The notes beneath the pieces are model-generated. The model saw nothing but the letters and a program-made list of their open reading frames with translations. It was not told the DNA's origin and did not search any database. Shown piece by piece: positions 16,103 to 23,429 of a DNA stretch of 33,172 nt. This DNA is from Bacteroidales bacterium. GTDB lineage: Bacteria > Bacteroidota > Bacteroidia > Bacteroidales > UBA932. Each line of letters opens with the position of its first letter. The stretch's first letter is position 1. Position numbers and translations under genes: made by a program. The stretch covers positions 1 to 33,172 of the forward strand of contig JAKSJM010000032.1 of the NCBI GenBank assembly GCA_024398075.1. The letters run 5' to 3'.

Positions 16103-17077
16103 CTATTTCGACGACTCGACACACTCAACTATCTGAGGGTCAAGAGTATAGTCTATAATTGAAGAAGGGATGGACGATACCTTAGGAATACAGTGACCAT
16201 TGATGGATTTCGCAAAATCCGCATAGTCGACATAAAGCCTGATATTATCTGTAGGGTCACTGCTAAGCGGGAATACGCAGCGGAAAATAGCAGTGGTAGA
16301 AGAAGGCAGAACTGAGAGACTACGTCCTGACGGCACATTCCTGGTTTCAATCTTCAGTTCCTTCACCACTTCCACGTATCTGGTGACATCCACAGAGTAA
16401 TGAACATGACTTGCAGAGATTCTCACACCTGTCTGTGGTTCAAGCTGAACAGTGCCATGAAGACTTGAAGAGATATTTTTATGAGAAATAGTGCGTGTAA
16501 GTACCCTATCCACACCTTCTATAACCGATGGCTCTCCATACACTAAAACAGAATCAGGTGCGACCTGAACGCCTCCCAAAGACATATACTGAGGTTTGAA
16601 ATCCATGACCGCAATGGCCTGGACAGGCACTTTCTTGTAGTTCTCTACAGGGAACCTGAACTGGAACCTGGAAGCCATGAAGGACTCAAGCTGTACCTCA
16701 TCACCATAAAGTTCCTTGATATAGCCACTTAACGCGTTTGCCGAAATCACGAAGTCATTGTCCTCCAAATGCTGAAACTCAGACGGTGCAAAAGCTATGT
16801 GCTTGGGAGCCATGCGTCTTTTCATATGCATTCGCAAGAGGTGGAAGCCGGAGAGACGACAACGCGCACTGATGGACACTGAGTTCGACGAGACCTGTGC
16901 GTGTCCTTCGATGCTAGACTCCGCTATCACAGGCACGCTGATCTCCTGAGAGTAGTTCATGGACAGGTTCTGTAGCAGCCAGATACTAAACGCCAACAGG
17001 AGAGATATGCCGAAAAGCGCAAAATCCCTCCCGTTATCTTGTAATCTGGCGAGCAGCCTGGTGTACAGAGTGCCCAT
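16103..17077 (-). CDS. YbbR-like (CdaR-related) membrane-anchored protein
   Basis: A 324-aa protein with one N-terminal transmembrane helix (about 20-40, FALFGISLLLAFSIWLLQNL) and an extracytoplasmic part made of YbbR-like beta repeats; VPVQAIAVMDFKPQYMSLGG followed by PDSVLVYGEPSVIEGV is the clearest. In Firmicutes such proteins (CdaR) regulate the c-di-AMP cyclase CdaA, but no cyclase gene is here and the role in Bacteroidota is not established. It lies between yajC (6 nt) and coaE (8 nt) in what looks like one transcript. Confidence 0.85.
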   Translation of the reverse strand: MGTLYTRLLARLQDNGRDFALFGISLLLAFSIWLLQNLSMNYSQEISVPVIAESSIEGHAQVSSNSVSISARCRLSGFHLLRMHMKRRMAPKHIAFAPSEFQHLEDNDFVISANALSGYIKELYGDEVQLESFMASRFQFRFPVENYKKVPVQAIAVMDFKPQYMSLGGVQVAPDSVLVYGEPSVIEGVDRVLTRTISHKNISSSLHGTVQLEPQTGVRISASHVHYSVDVTRYVEVVKELKIETRNVPSGRSLSVLPSSTTAIFRCVFPLSSDPTDNIRLYVDYADFAKSINGHCIPKVSSIPSSIIDYTLDPQIVECVESSK

Positions 17078-17083
17078 AAATGA

Positions 17084-17401
17084 CTACTGCTGAGCAGAAT
17101 AATCCTTCTGGATAGACTGCTTATCCACTCTGAGCTTTGTGTCGCCGTCTACCTTGATGAGGATGGTACGCTCGCTGATTTCATCTACAGTGCCATAGAT
17201 ACCACCAGCGGTAACTACCTTGTCGCCCTTCTTGAGCTCCTTGCGGAACTGATCAAGCGCCTTCTGCTGCTTGCGCTGAGGAAGGATCATGAAAAAATAC
17301 ATAACGGCAAAGATGAGGATCATCATGATCCAGAATGACCACTGGCTACCTGCACCTGCATTTGCAGCCTGAGCCTGGAGCGCTAAATAAAGGATGTTCA
17401 T
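17084..17401 (-). CDS. yajC: Preprotein translocase subunit YajC
   Basis: YajC is the small accessory subunit associated with SecDF in the Sec translocon. It is 105 aa, as expected, with one transmembrane helix (about 20-40, FWIMMILIFAVMYFFMILP), the conserved PQRKQQK immediately after it, and the cytoplasmic beta-rich domain KKGDKVVTAGGIYGTV. It is the first gene downstream of a -33/-7 promoter placed between it and nusB. Confidence 0.95.
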   Translation of the reverse strand: MNILYLALQAQAANAGAGSQWSFWIMMILIFAVMYFFMILPQRKQQKALDQFRKELKKGDKVVTAGGIYGTVDEISERTILIKVDGDTKLRVDKQSIQKDYSAQQ

Positions 17402-17417
17402 ATAAAGTTATTTTTTA

Positions 17418-17448
17418 CAAATCTAGGAAAAACAAAACAATAAGTCAA
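17418..17448 (-). promoter_or_regulatory. Promoter of the yajC-ybbR-coaE-DUF5606-rimO run
   Basis: On the minus strand, TTG at 17448-17446 and TAGATTTG at 17425-17418 are about 20 bp apart, a good Bacteroidota promoter. It predicts a leader of roughly 10-12 nt before the yajC ATG at 17401 and separates yajC from nusB transcription. Confidence 0.6.
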
Positions 17449-18408
17449 CTAAATCAGTCCCTTGCCGGTCTTTACGATCTCCCCTTCCTCCATCTTTTTC
17501 TTGATGATGCTGTCAAGGATACCGTTTACGAAAGAGCGGCTTCTAGGGGTACTGTAGAACTTGGAGATGTCGACGTACTCGTTAATGGTCACCTTCACAG
17601 GGAGCTCAGGGAAACACTTGGCCTCAGCAAGGCCACAGATCACGAGAACCTTGTCAATGGTAACGATACGCTCGCCGTCCCACTTCGGAACGGCTTCAGC
17701 GATGTACTGAGAGTACTTCTCGAAATTCACATAAGCAGTGCGCACAAGGCCACTCACAAAGGCCTTGTCGCTCTCCTGGCCAGACTTAGCGGCCATCTCG
17801 CTCTGGTAGAGTGGTGGCAATGACCATGCAATGCCTGCAGCGAAGTCCTCCATAGTGCGGCAGCAATATGTGAGGGCGTAGCCGAGATCATCCACCCAGA
17901 AAAGTGACATATCCTCGAGGATTTCATCAAGATCGACACTGTCCATGAACTCTTCCTCGAAAATCTTCACGAAGAGCTCAGCATCTTCCTTCATAGAAGA
18001 CTCAGGTGAAGCCATGTACTGAGCGAAATACTCCTTCGACTTGATGGAATCATATAACTTTCTAAGGAACACGTCATACTGGTCCCATGAAAGCTTGGAC
18101 TTGGATATGATCTTTGTGAAATCAGGATCCTGGGTGAGGGTGCGATAGATGGAGTTGTTCACGAACTTCATGTTCGGATTCTTCTCCTCCTCAGTAGGGT
18201 TGAACTTGGATTTAGCGGCCTCTATCCTAGCCTTAGCCTCCTCTGTAAGTGGCTTGACCACTGAAAGCATGAAGAGGTAGAGGTTACGGGTAGACTGACA
18301 CGAAATCTCCAGCTGAGCCTCCACATCCTTCAGCGACATGGATGGATTCTCAGCGTATGCGTAAATGGCCTTGAAGGCCTTGATGCGCAGGATTCTTCTA
18401 TTAAGCAT
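17449..18408 (-). CDS. nusB: Transcription antitermination protein NusB (long form)
   Basis: NusB with S10 (NusE) binds boxA RNA and supports antitermination of rRNA operons. The protein is 319 aa, about twice the E. coli length; the extended form is usual in Bacteroidota. The N-terminus MLNRRILRIKAFKAIYAY is the typical RNA-binding arginine-rich start. The C-terminal third carries the recognisable NusB core (RTAYVNFEKYSQYIAEAV, ICGLAEAKCFPELPVKVTINEYVD, FVNGILDSI). It is divergent from the PUR-alpha gene with back-to-back promoters. Confidence 0.93.
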   Translation of the reverse strand: MLNRRILRIKAFKAIYAYAENPSMSLKDVEAQLEISCQSTRNLYLFMLSVVKPLTEEAKARIEAAKSKFNPTEEEKNPNMKFVNNSIYRTLTQDPDFTKIISKSKLSWDQYDVFLRKLYDSIKSKEYFAQYMASPESSMKEDAELFVKIFEEEFMDSVDLDEILEDMSLFWVDDLGYALTYCCRTMEDFAAGIAWSLPPLYQSEMAAKSGQESDKAFVSGLVRTAYVNFEKYSQYIAEAVPKWDGERIVTIDKVLVICGLAEAKCFPELPVKVTINEYVDISKFYSTPRSRSFVNGILDSIIKKKMEEGEIVKTGKGLI

Positions 18409-18430
18409 AATATTTCAAACAAAATCTCCA

Positions 18431-18438
18431 CAAAGATA
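18431..18438 (-). promoter_or_regulatory. Candidate nusB promoter
   Basis: Minus strand reads TATCTTTG, a -7 match about 22 nt before the nusB ATG. It is back to back with the PUR-alpha -7 box, 23 bp between them, and has no clear -33. Confidence 0.5.
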
Positions 18439-18461
18439 ACACTAGAAATGGAAAAATATTA

Positions 18462-18469
18462 TACATTTG
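18462..18469 (+). promoter_or_regulatory. Candidate promoter of the PUR-alpha gene
   Basis: TACATTTG matches the -7 consensus and predicts transcription from about 18475, 18 nt before the ATG at 18493. Confidence 0.5.
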
Positions 18470-18492
18470 CTAATAATAAATAATGAAAAAGT

Positions 18493-18834
18493 ATGTACAG
18501 AGAGGATTTTGACAAGTTCAACGGACTGGACCGCAACTCGGATGACGTATATTCGAAGCCTATCAGGGCCGGAAAGAGAACCTATTTCTTTGATGTCAAG
18601 GCCACCAGAGGAGAGAAGGATTACTATTTGACCATCACAGAGAGCAAGCGTCGCACAGAAAGCGATGGTAGCTACTCATACGACAAGCATAAGATCTTCC
18701 TGTACAAAGAAGACTTCGAAAAGTTCACTGAAGGACTCGAAGAAGTAATCGCGTACATCAAGGCGAAGTGCCCAGAGGCATCGGCTCCCGAAGAAGCTGC
18801 GCCACACACACGAGAGGACGAGAATGTATTCTAG
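18493..18834 (+). CDS. DUF3276 / PUR-alpha-type nucleic-acid-binding protein
   Basis: A 113-aa member of the DUF3276 family, small proteins with a PUR-repeat fold that bind single-stranded DNA or RNA and occur mainly in Bacteroidota and spirochaetes. The core (residues about 20-90) reads KPIRAGKRTYFFDVKATRG, then DYYLTITESKRR and YDKHKIFLYKEDFEKFTEGL, the beta-beta-beta-alpha signature of the family. The tail is Ala/Pro/Glu-rich. It is followed by its own strong terminator, so it is probably monocistronic. The target nucleic acid is not known from the sequence. Confidence 0.88.
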   Translation: MYREDFDKFNGLDRNSDDVYSKPIRAGKRTYFFDVKATRGEKDYYLTITESKRRTESDGSYSYDKHKIFLYKEDFEKFTEGLEEVIAYIKAKCPEASAPEEAAPHTREDENVF

Positions 18835-18842
18835 ATAGACAC

Positions 18843-18878
18843 GGGGCCGGCATCATGTTGGCCCCTCTTTGTTTTTTG
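18843..18878 (+). terminator. Terminator after the PUR-alpha gene
   Basis: A 10-bp stem including two G-T pairs (GGGGCCGGCA 18843-18852 with TGTTGGCCCC 18856-18865), loop TCA, followed by a T-rich run through 18877. It ends only 8 nt before the next start codon, leaving no room for a conventional promoter for the deaminase gene. Confidence 0.8.
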
Positions 18879-18885
18879 CGACCAC

Positions 18886-20145
18886 ATGATAAAGCTTAAA
18901 GACATACTGCTGAATGATGCGCAAGTAGACATCTACATAGATGGAAAGCGCATCTGCAAGATAGTGCCCACGGGTACAGCTGTGGCCGGCACCGAGTGTG
19001 CGGAAGTCATGGACTGCAGCGGTAAAGCAGCCATACCTGGATTTGTAAACATGCACACCCATTCCCCTATGTCAATGATGAGAGGCATAGGCGAAGACAT
19101 GGTTTTCAATGACTGGATATCAAGGATCTGGGACATTGAGGCGAAGATAGACCATGACTTCATATACTGGGGCAGCAAGGTATCAGCCATCGAGATGATA
19201 CGCACTGGCACCACCACATTCAACGACCAGTACTGGTCATTCCCTTCCACAGTTCAGGCTGCGCGTGAGATGGGCCTTAGGGTAGCCACTGGCTATGACC
19301 TCATGGACAAAGGCGACGCAGAGGAAGCAAGAAAGCAGATGGAGCAGTGCGAAGAAAGGTATGAGTTGTACAAGCAAACATCTGACTACCACACATATAC
19401 ATTGTCTTTCCACGCCATTTATTCGGTGAGCGAGCCCATGATGGTATGGGCAGCGGAATTCGCAAGAGAGAAGGGCATACTCCTACACATTCACCTCTGC
19501 GAGACCATGAAGGAGGTGGAGGACTGCAAGGCGCAGCATGGCGGACTCACACCTGTCGAATACCTCGACAGGCTTGGCGTCCTGGGGCCAAACATCATAG
19601 CCGCCCACACCCTATGGCTCACCGAGCACGACATCGAGCTTCTCGCCAAGCACCATGTCACCTGCGTACACAACATAAACTCAAATACAAAACTTTGCTC
19701 GGGGTATCGCTTCCTCTACGACGAGATGCGTGACGCGGGCATAAACTTATGCATTGGCACAGACGGCTGCGCCTCGTCAAACAACCTTGACATGCTGGAA
19801 GCCATGAAGACCTCAGCATTGTTCCAGAAGGCATGGAGAAACGACCCGAAGGCACTCCCGCTCAGCGAGCTCTTCGCGATGGCGACTGCAAACGGTGCGA
19901 AAACGCTATCGCTGGATGCCGGAAAGATCGAGGAAGGCAAGATTGCCGACATCAGCATTGTGGACATGCAGAACACGTATTTTCTCTCCCCTGCGCCATT
20001 CCTCGCGAACCTGATTTATTCGGCGCATAGCGACTGCATCGACTCCGTCATGATAAATGGCAGATGGGTGATGAAGCATAGGGTTATCGACGGCGAGCAG
20101 GAAATACTTGAGCAAGCAAGAAAACACCTTAAACAAATAATATAG
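18886..20145 (+). CDS. Amidohydrolase, probable MTA/SAH (or adenosine) deaminase
   Basis: A 419-aa metal-dependent hydrolase of the ATZ/TRZ branch of the amidohydrolase superfamily, which includes 5'-methylthioadenosine/S-adenosylhomocysteine deaminase (MtaD). Metal-site signatures are in order: HTHSPMSMMRG (about 58-68), HIHLCET (about 205), AAHTLWL and the late GTDGCASSNNLDMLEAM with its catalytic Asp. The next gene, 2 nt on, is a purine nucleoside phosphorylase, which would use the inosine-type product; this favours a nucleoside substrate over guanine or a triazine. The exact substrate is inferred. No promoter is visible between it and the upstream terminator. Confidence 0.85.
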   Translation: MIKLKDILLNDAQVDIYIDGKRICKIVPTGTAVAGTECAEVMDCSGKAAIPGFVNMHTHSPMSMMRGIGEDMVFNDWISRIWDIEAKIDHDFIYWGSKVSAIEMIRTGTTTFNDQYWSFPSTVQAAREMGLRVATGYDLMDKGDAEEARKQMEQCEERYELYKQTSDYHTYTLSFHAIYSVSEPMMVWAAEFAREKGILLHIHLCETMKEVEDCKAQHGGLTPVEYLDRLGVLGPNIIAAHTLWLTEHDIELLAKHHVTCVHNINSNTKLCSGYRFLYDEMRDAGINLCIGTDGCASSNNLDMLEAMKTSALFQKAWRNDPKALPLSELFAMATANGAKTLSLDAGKIEEGKIADISIVDMQNTYFLSPAPFLANLIYSAHSDCIDSVMINGRWVMKHRVIDGEQEILEQARKHLKQII

Positions 20146-20147
20146 CC

Positions 20148-20975
20148 ATGGACGAAAGAATAGAAAGAATCCATACCGCAGCGGACTATGTACGTGAGCA
20201 GATCGGTGGAGCCACTCCACTGGTGGGCATTGTCCTCGGAAGCGGACTGGGCAAATTAGCCGACATGATAGAGGACCCTATCGTAATCCCATACAAGACA
20301 GTTCCTGGCTTCCCAGTATCCACGGCAGTGGGCCATAAGGGAAACTACATCTTCGGAAAGCTAGGCGGCAAGCAGGTCCTCGCGATGCAGGGTAGATTCC
20401 ACTATTACGAAGGATACCCTATGGACCTCGTCACCATCTCGATAAGGGTGATGAAGCTGCTTGGCGTACAGTATCTGTTCGTTTCCAATGCTGCCGGTGG
20501 CACGAATCCAGACTTCAAGGTAGGCGACCTCATGATCATAAAGGATCACATAAACCTCCTTCCGAACCCACTCATCGGACCAAATATGGACGAGTTCGGC
20601 CCAAGATTCCCAGACATGACATGCGCGTACGACCAGAACTTGATCGCCAAGGCTGAGGAAGTGGCAGACAGCATGGGCATAAAGCTTCAGAAAGGTGTTT
20701 ACTTCGGAAGTACAGGCCCTACATACGAAACCCCTGCCGAGGTTAGATTCTTCACCCTAGTCGGTGCAGACGCTGTCGGAATGTCCACTGTGCCAGAAGT
20801 TATAGTGGCCAGACATTGCGGCATCACAGTATTCGGAATGTCTTGCATCACAAACATTTCAAACAAGGACACTGTGGCAAAAGTGCTTAATGACGGAGAC
20901 GACGTAGTGATGCAGGCCAATGCTGCAGCAGACCGTATGTCGGAGATATTCAAGCAAATAATCGCTTCGTTGTAA
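20148..20975 (+). CDS. punA: Purine nucleoside phosphorylase, trimeric type
   Basis: PNP cleaves inosine and guanosine (and related nucleosides) with phosphate to the base and ribose-1-phosphate. It is 275 aa, the size of trimeric, mammalian-like PNPs. Signatures: phosphate-binding GSGLG (about 30), GRFHYYEGY, SNAAGGTNPDFKVGDLM, TGPTYETPAEVR, GMSTVPEV, and the base-specificity residue Asn in SCITNIS, which favours 6-oxopurines. That fits use of deaminated products from the preceding deaminase (2-nt gap). A terminator follows at 21008. Confidence 0.94.
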   Translation: MDERIERIHTAADYVREQIGGATPLVGIVLGSGLGKLADMIEDPIVIPYKTVPGFPVSTAVGHKGNYIFGKLGGKQVLAMQGRFHYYEGYPMDLVTISIRVMKLLGVQYLFVSNAAGGTNPDFKVGDLMIIKDHINLLPNPLIGPNMDEFGPRFPDMTCAYDQNLIAKAEEVADSMGIKLQKGVYFGSTGPTYETPAEVRFFTLVGADAVGMSTVPEVIVARHCGITVFGMSCITNISNKDTVAKVLNDGDDVVMQANAAADRMSEIFKQIIASL

Positions 20976-21007
20976 AGTAGAACTTTTGGATAAAAAGTTT
21001 TAAAAAT

Positions 21008-21039
21008 AGTGCCAGAACCTTCGGTTTTTGGCACTTTTT
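21008..21039 (+). terminator. Terminator after the PNP gene
   Basis: AGTGCCAGAACC (21008-21019) pairs with GGTTTTTGGCACT (21023-21035) with one bulge, loop TTC, followed by TTTT. It separates purine salvage from the zapA cluster. Confidence 0.8.
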
Positions 21040-21042
21040 CAT

Positions 21043-21050
21043 TATATTTG
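21043..21050 (+). promoter_or_regulatory. Candidate promoter of the coiled-coil/zapA/6S cluster
   Basis: TATATTTG matches the -7 consensus, immediately after the preceding terminator, with a predicted leader of about 18 nt before the ATG at 21075. I see no separate TAnnTTTG box before the 6S gene, so this promoter may serve that RNA too. Confidence 0.5.
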
Positions 21051-21074
21051 CCTTGTTAAGCTTATTGGATACAA

Positions 21075-21347
21075 ATGTTAGAGCAGATTCGAAGTAATTT
21101 CGAGCGACTTATCGCCCTGTATGAGACTGAGAAGCAGAGAGCTGACAAACTCTCGGCTCAGCTTCAGGCTACAGTTGCGTCCAACGAAGCCTACAAGAAG
21201 CACATTACCGAGCTAGAGAGACAGATAGACGATCTCAAGTTGGCAGAAGCATTCCTTGCCACAGGCGATAGCCACACAGAGGCCAAGGAGCGCATCACCA
21301 AACTTATAAAGGAGATAGATAAATGCATCTCCTTGATGGAAAAGTAA
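21075..21347 (+). CDS. Small coiled-coil protein preceding zapA
   Basis: A 90-aa, wholly helical protein with heptad spacing of Leu and Ile through residues 5-60 (RSNFERLIALYETEKQRADK, then SEAYKKHITELERQIDDLKLAE-type repeats; actual text differs slightly in charge pattern) and a shorter C-terminal helix rich in Lys and Ile. No signal or membrane segment. It begins the zapA operon and ends 6 nt before zapA. By size, fold and position it could play the part ZapB plays in other bacteria, as a cell-division coiled coil, but I see no direct homology and call it by structure only. Confidence 0.8.
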   Translation: MLEQIRSNFERLIALYETEKQRADKLSAQLQATVASNEAYKKHITELERQIDDLKLAEAFLATGDSHTEAKERITKLIKEIDKCISLMEK

Positions 21348-21353
21348 AGAATT

Positions 21354-21644
21354 ATGGACCAGAGCATTAAAGTGATCATTGGCGGAAAGGACTATCCTTT
21401 GAAGGCTTCCACACCAGAGATGGAGCACTACATGAGGATAGCCGCAGAGCAGATCAACCAGAAGCTGGACACCTATAACGCCAAGTATCCGGACCTTCCG
21501 GTAGCAGACAAGCTGGCGTTCGTGTGCCTGCAGGAGGTTGTGAGCCGTCTGTCATGCCAGAAGAAGATCGCGAGCATGAATGCAGAGGTCGATTCTTTCC
21601 TCAACGAGACGAGTGCCTATCTGCAGAAAATAGAGACCAAGTAA
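21354..21644 (+). CDS. zapA: Cell division protein ZapA
   Basis: ZapA is a small cytoplasmic protein that crosslinks FtsZ filaments at midcell. The 96-aa sequence begins with the ZapA globular part (IKVIIGGKDYPLKA, then PEMEHYMRIAAEQINQKL) and ends in a coiled coil with NAEVDSFLNETSAYLQKIE. The gene is directly followed, after its stop, by 6S RNA, the same neighbourhood as zapA-ssrS in E. coli. Confidence 0.9.
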   Translation: MDQSIKVIIGGKDYPLKASTPEMEHYMRIAAEQINQKLDTYNAKYPDLPVADKLAFVCLQEVVSRLSCQKKIASMNAEVDSFLNETSAYLQKIETK

Positions 21645-21800
21645 AGGTCGCCAGTTAAATTGCTGAAAACAACAAGTTCTTAGGAACCGGGTAACTCAAG
21701 TTATCGATAGCAAGCCTTTTAAGTAAGGAAGCCTGAAATATTCTTGGAGCCCAAATCGTGATGTCATGAATTTTTCTGACAGACGGCTGGCGACTTTTTT
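21645..21800 (+). ncRNA. ssrS: 6S RNA
   Basis: 6S RNA mimics an open promoter and sequesters housekeeping RNA polymerase. Seen: a closing stem GTCGCCAG (21647-21654) pairing with CTGGCGAC (21787-21794), extended by G-T and A-T pairs into the terminal T-run, enclosing about 130 nt rich in paired segments with an open middle. The T-run at 21795-21800 could itself act as a terminator. Length about 155 nt and the place right after zapA match known ssrS genes. The central bubble and product-RNA start cannot be assigned by eye. It starts within 1-2 nt of the zapA stop, so it is probably processed from a zapA transcript. Confidence 0.85.
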
Positions 21801-21807
21801 CATAATA

Positions 21808-21847
21808 CCGGTATAGCTTTTTCGTAGGGAGCTATACCGGATTTTTT
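21808..21847 (+). terminator. Strong intrinsic terminator between 6S RNA and rny
   Basis: An 11-bp perfect stem CCGGTATAGCT (21808-21818) with AGCTATACCGG (21830-21840), 11-nt loop, followed by ATTTTTTG. It ends 27 nt before the rny ATG, and I see no TAnnTTTG promoter between it and rny, so partial read-through may feed rny. Confidence 0.85.
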
Positions 21848-21874
21848 GTTGACATATTAACCATAATACGATAT

Positions 21875-23416
21875 ATGACTATCTTATTCTACATTTTAGC
21901 CGCGCTGGCAGGAGCTGCCATAGCATTGGCGATATACATATTCCTCCACAAGAGAGCCTTGAATGGCAGGAAGGAGCAGATTCTTGAGAAAGCCGAGATG
22001 GAGGCTGAGAACATCAAGAAAGAGAAGATGCTCCAGGCGAAGGAGAAGTACCTCCAGCTCAAGAGTGAGCACGAGCAGTACGTAAACGAGAAGAACGCCC
22101 AGATCAAGGACGGAGAGAATAGAATCAAGCAGAAGGAGAACTCACTCAACCAGAAGAATGAGGACCTTAACAAGAAACTTAGAGATGCAGATTCTGCCAA
22201 GCAGTCTTACATAGCTCAGAAGGAGAACCTCGAGAGAAAAGCAGACGAGTATGAGAAGCTCACTGCCCAGGTAAACAAGCAGCTCGAGGCTATCGCAGGT
22301 ATGACTGCAGCAGAAGCAAAGAACGTCCTCATGGAGAACATGAAGGCTGAGGCTCGTACAGAGGCACAGGCTTACATCAACGACACCATGGACGAGGCTC
22401 GTCTGAATGCAGCCAAGGAAGCCAAGAGAATCGTGATCAACACTATTCAGAGAACAGCCACTGAGACCGCTATCGAGAATGCAGTAACCACATTCCCTAT
22501 CGAAAACGACGAGATCAAGGGTCGTATCATCGGACGTGAGGGTAGAAACATCAGAGCCCTCGAGGCTGCGACCGGAGTGGAGATCGTAGTGGATGACACA
22601 CCAGATGCTATCCTTCTCTCTGCATTTGACCCAGTACGCCGTGAGGTGGCAAGACTTGCACTCCACCAGCTCGTAGTCGATGGTAGAATCCACCCTGCAC
22701 GTATCGAGGAGGTCGTAACCAAGGTTCAGAAGCAGCTTGAGGACGAGATCCTCGAGACCGGTAAGAGAACATGTATCGACCTCGGAATCCATGGACTTAA
22801 CATCGAGCTTGTAAAGCTCATCGGTCGCATGAAGTACCGTTCATCATATGGACAGAACCTTCTCCAGCACTCACGAGAAGTGGCAAATATCTGTGCAATC
22901 ATGGCATCAGAACTCGGCCTCAACCCTAAGATTGCCAAGAGAGCTGGTCTCCTCCACGATATCGGTAAGGTATCCGAGATGGACCCTGAGCTTCCTCACG
23001 CAATGCTTGGTATGAAGATAGCTGAGATGTATAAGGAGAAGCCTGAAATCTGCAACGCTATCGGTGCTCACCATGAGGAGGTAGAGATGACTTCCATCAT
23101 CGCACCTCTCGTACTCGTGGGTGATGCCATCTCAGGAGCACGTCCTGGTGCACGTCGCGAGGTCATCGAGTCATACATCAAGAGACTCAGAGGCATGGAG
23201 GAACTTGCAGCCGCTTATCCAGGCGTGACTAAGTCATACGCTATCCAGGCTGGCCGTGAGCTTCGTGTGATCGTAGGTGCAGAGGAAGTCAGCGACGATG
23301 CTGCAGCTAGACTTTCTGGCGATATCGCTCAGAAGATCCAGGAGGAAATGACCTATCCAGGACAGGTGAAGATCACAGTCATCAGAGAGACACGTTCTGT
23401 GGCTTATGCTAAATAA
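21875..23416 (+). CDS. rny: Ribonuclease Y
   Basis: RNase Y is a membrane-anchored endoribonuclease that initiates mRNA decay. The 513-aa protein has the full domain order: an N-terminal transmembrane helix (about 4-24), a long Glu/Lys/Gln-rich coiled coil (about 25-190), a KH domain (about 205-270, [24 protein letters not shown] split for description: the GREGRN loop is the RNA-binding turn), an HD domain with HSREVA and the metal-binding LLHDIGK (about 355-370), and the RNase-Y C-terminal domain. dsbD starts 13 nt downstream. Confidence 0.96.
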   Translation: MTILFYILAALAGAAIALAIYIFLHKRALNGRKEQILEKAEMEAENIKKEKMLQAKEKYLQLKSEHEQYVNEKNAQIKDGENRIKQKENSLNQKNEDLNKKLRDADSAKQSYIAQKENLERKADEYEKLTAQVNKQLEAIAGMTAAEAKNVLMENMKAEARTEAQAYINDTMDEARLNAAKEAKRIVINTIQRTATETAIENAVTTFPIENDEIKGRIIGREGRNIRALEAATGVEIVVDDTPDAILLSAFDPVRREVARLALHQLVVDGRIHPARIEEVVTKVQKQLEDEILETGKRTCIDLGIHGLNIELVKLIGRMKYRSSYGQNLLQHSREVANICAIMASELGLNPKIAKRAGLLHDIGKVSEMDPELPHAMLGMKIAEMYKEKPEICNAIGAHHEEVEMTSIIAPLVLVGDAISGARPGARREVIESYIKRLRGMEELAAAYPGVTKSYAIQAGRELRVIVGAEEVSDDAAARLSGDIAQKIQEEMTYPGQVKITVIRETRSVAYAK

Positions 23417-23429
23417 TTTTTCATTGAGT

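Noticed and set aside
21849-21877. TTGACA with TATATG 17 bp later, resembling an E. coli promoter, before rny
   Set aside because: The -10-like element overlaps the rny ATG, so transcription would start inside the gene; Bacteroidota also do not use this consensus for housekeeping genes.
22142-22792. 216-aa minus-strand ORF opposite rny
   Set aside because: Antisense shadow of the RNase Y coiled coil and KH region, cysteine- and leucine-rich without domain features.
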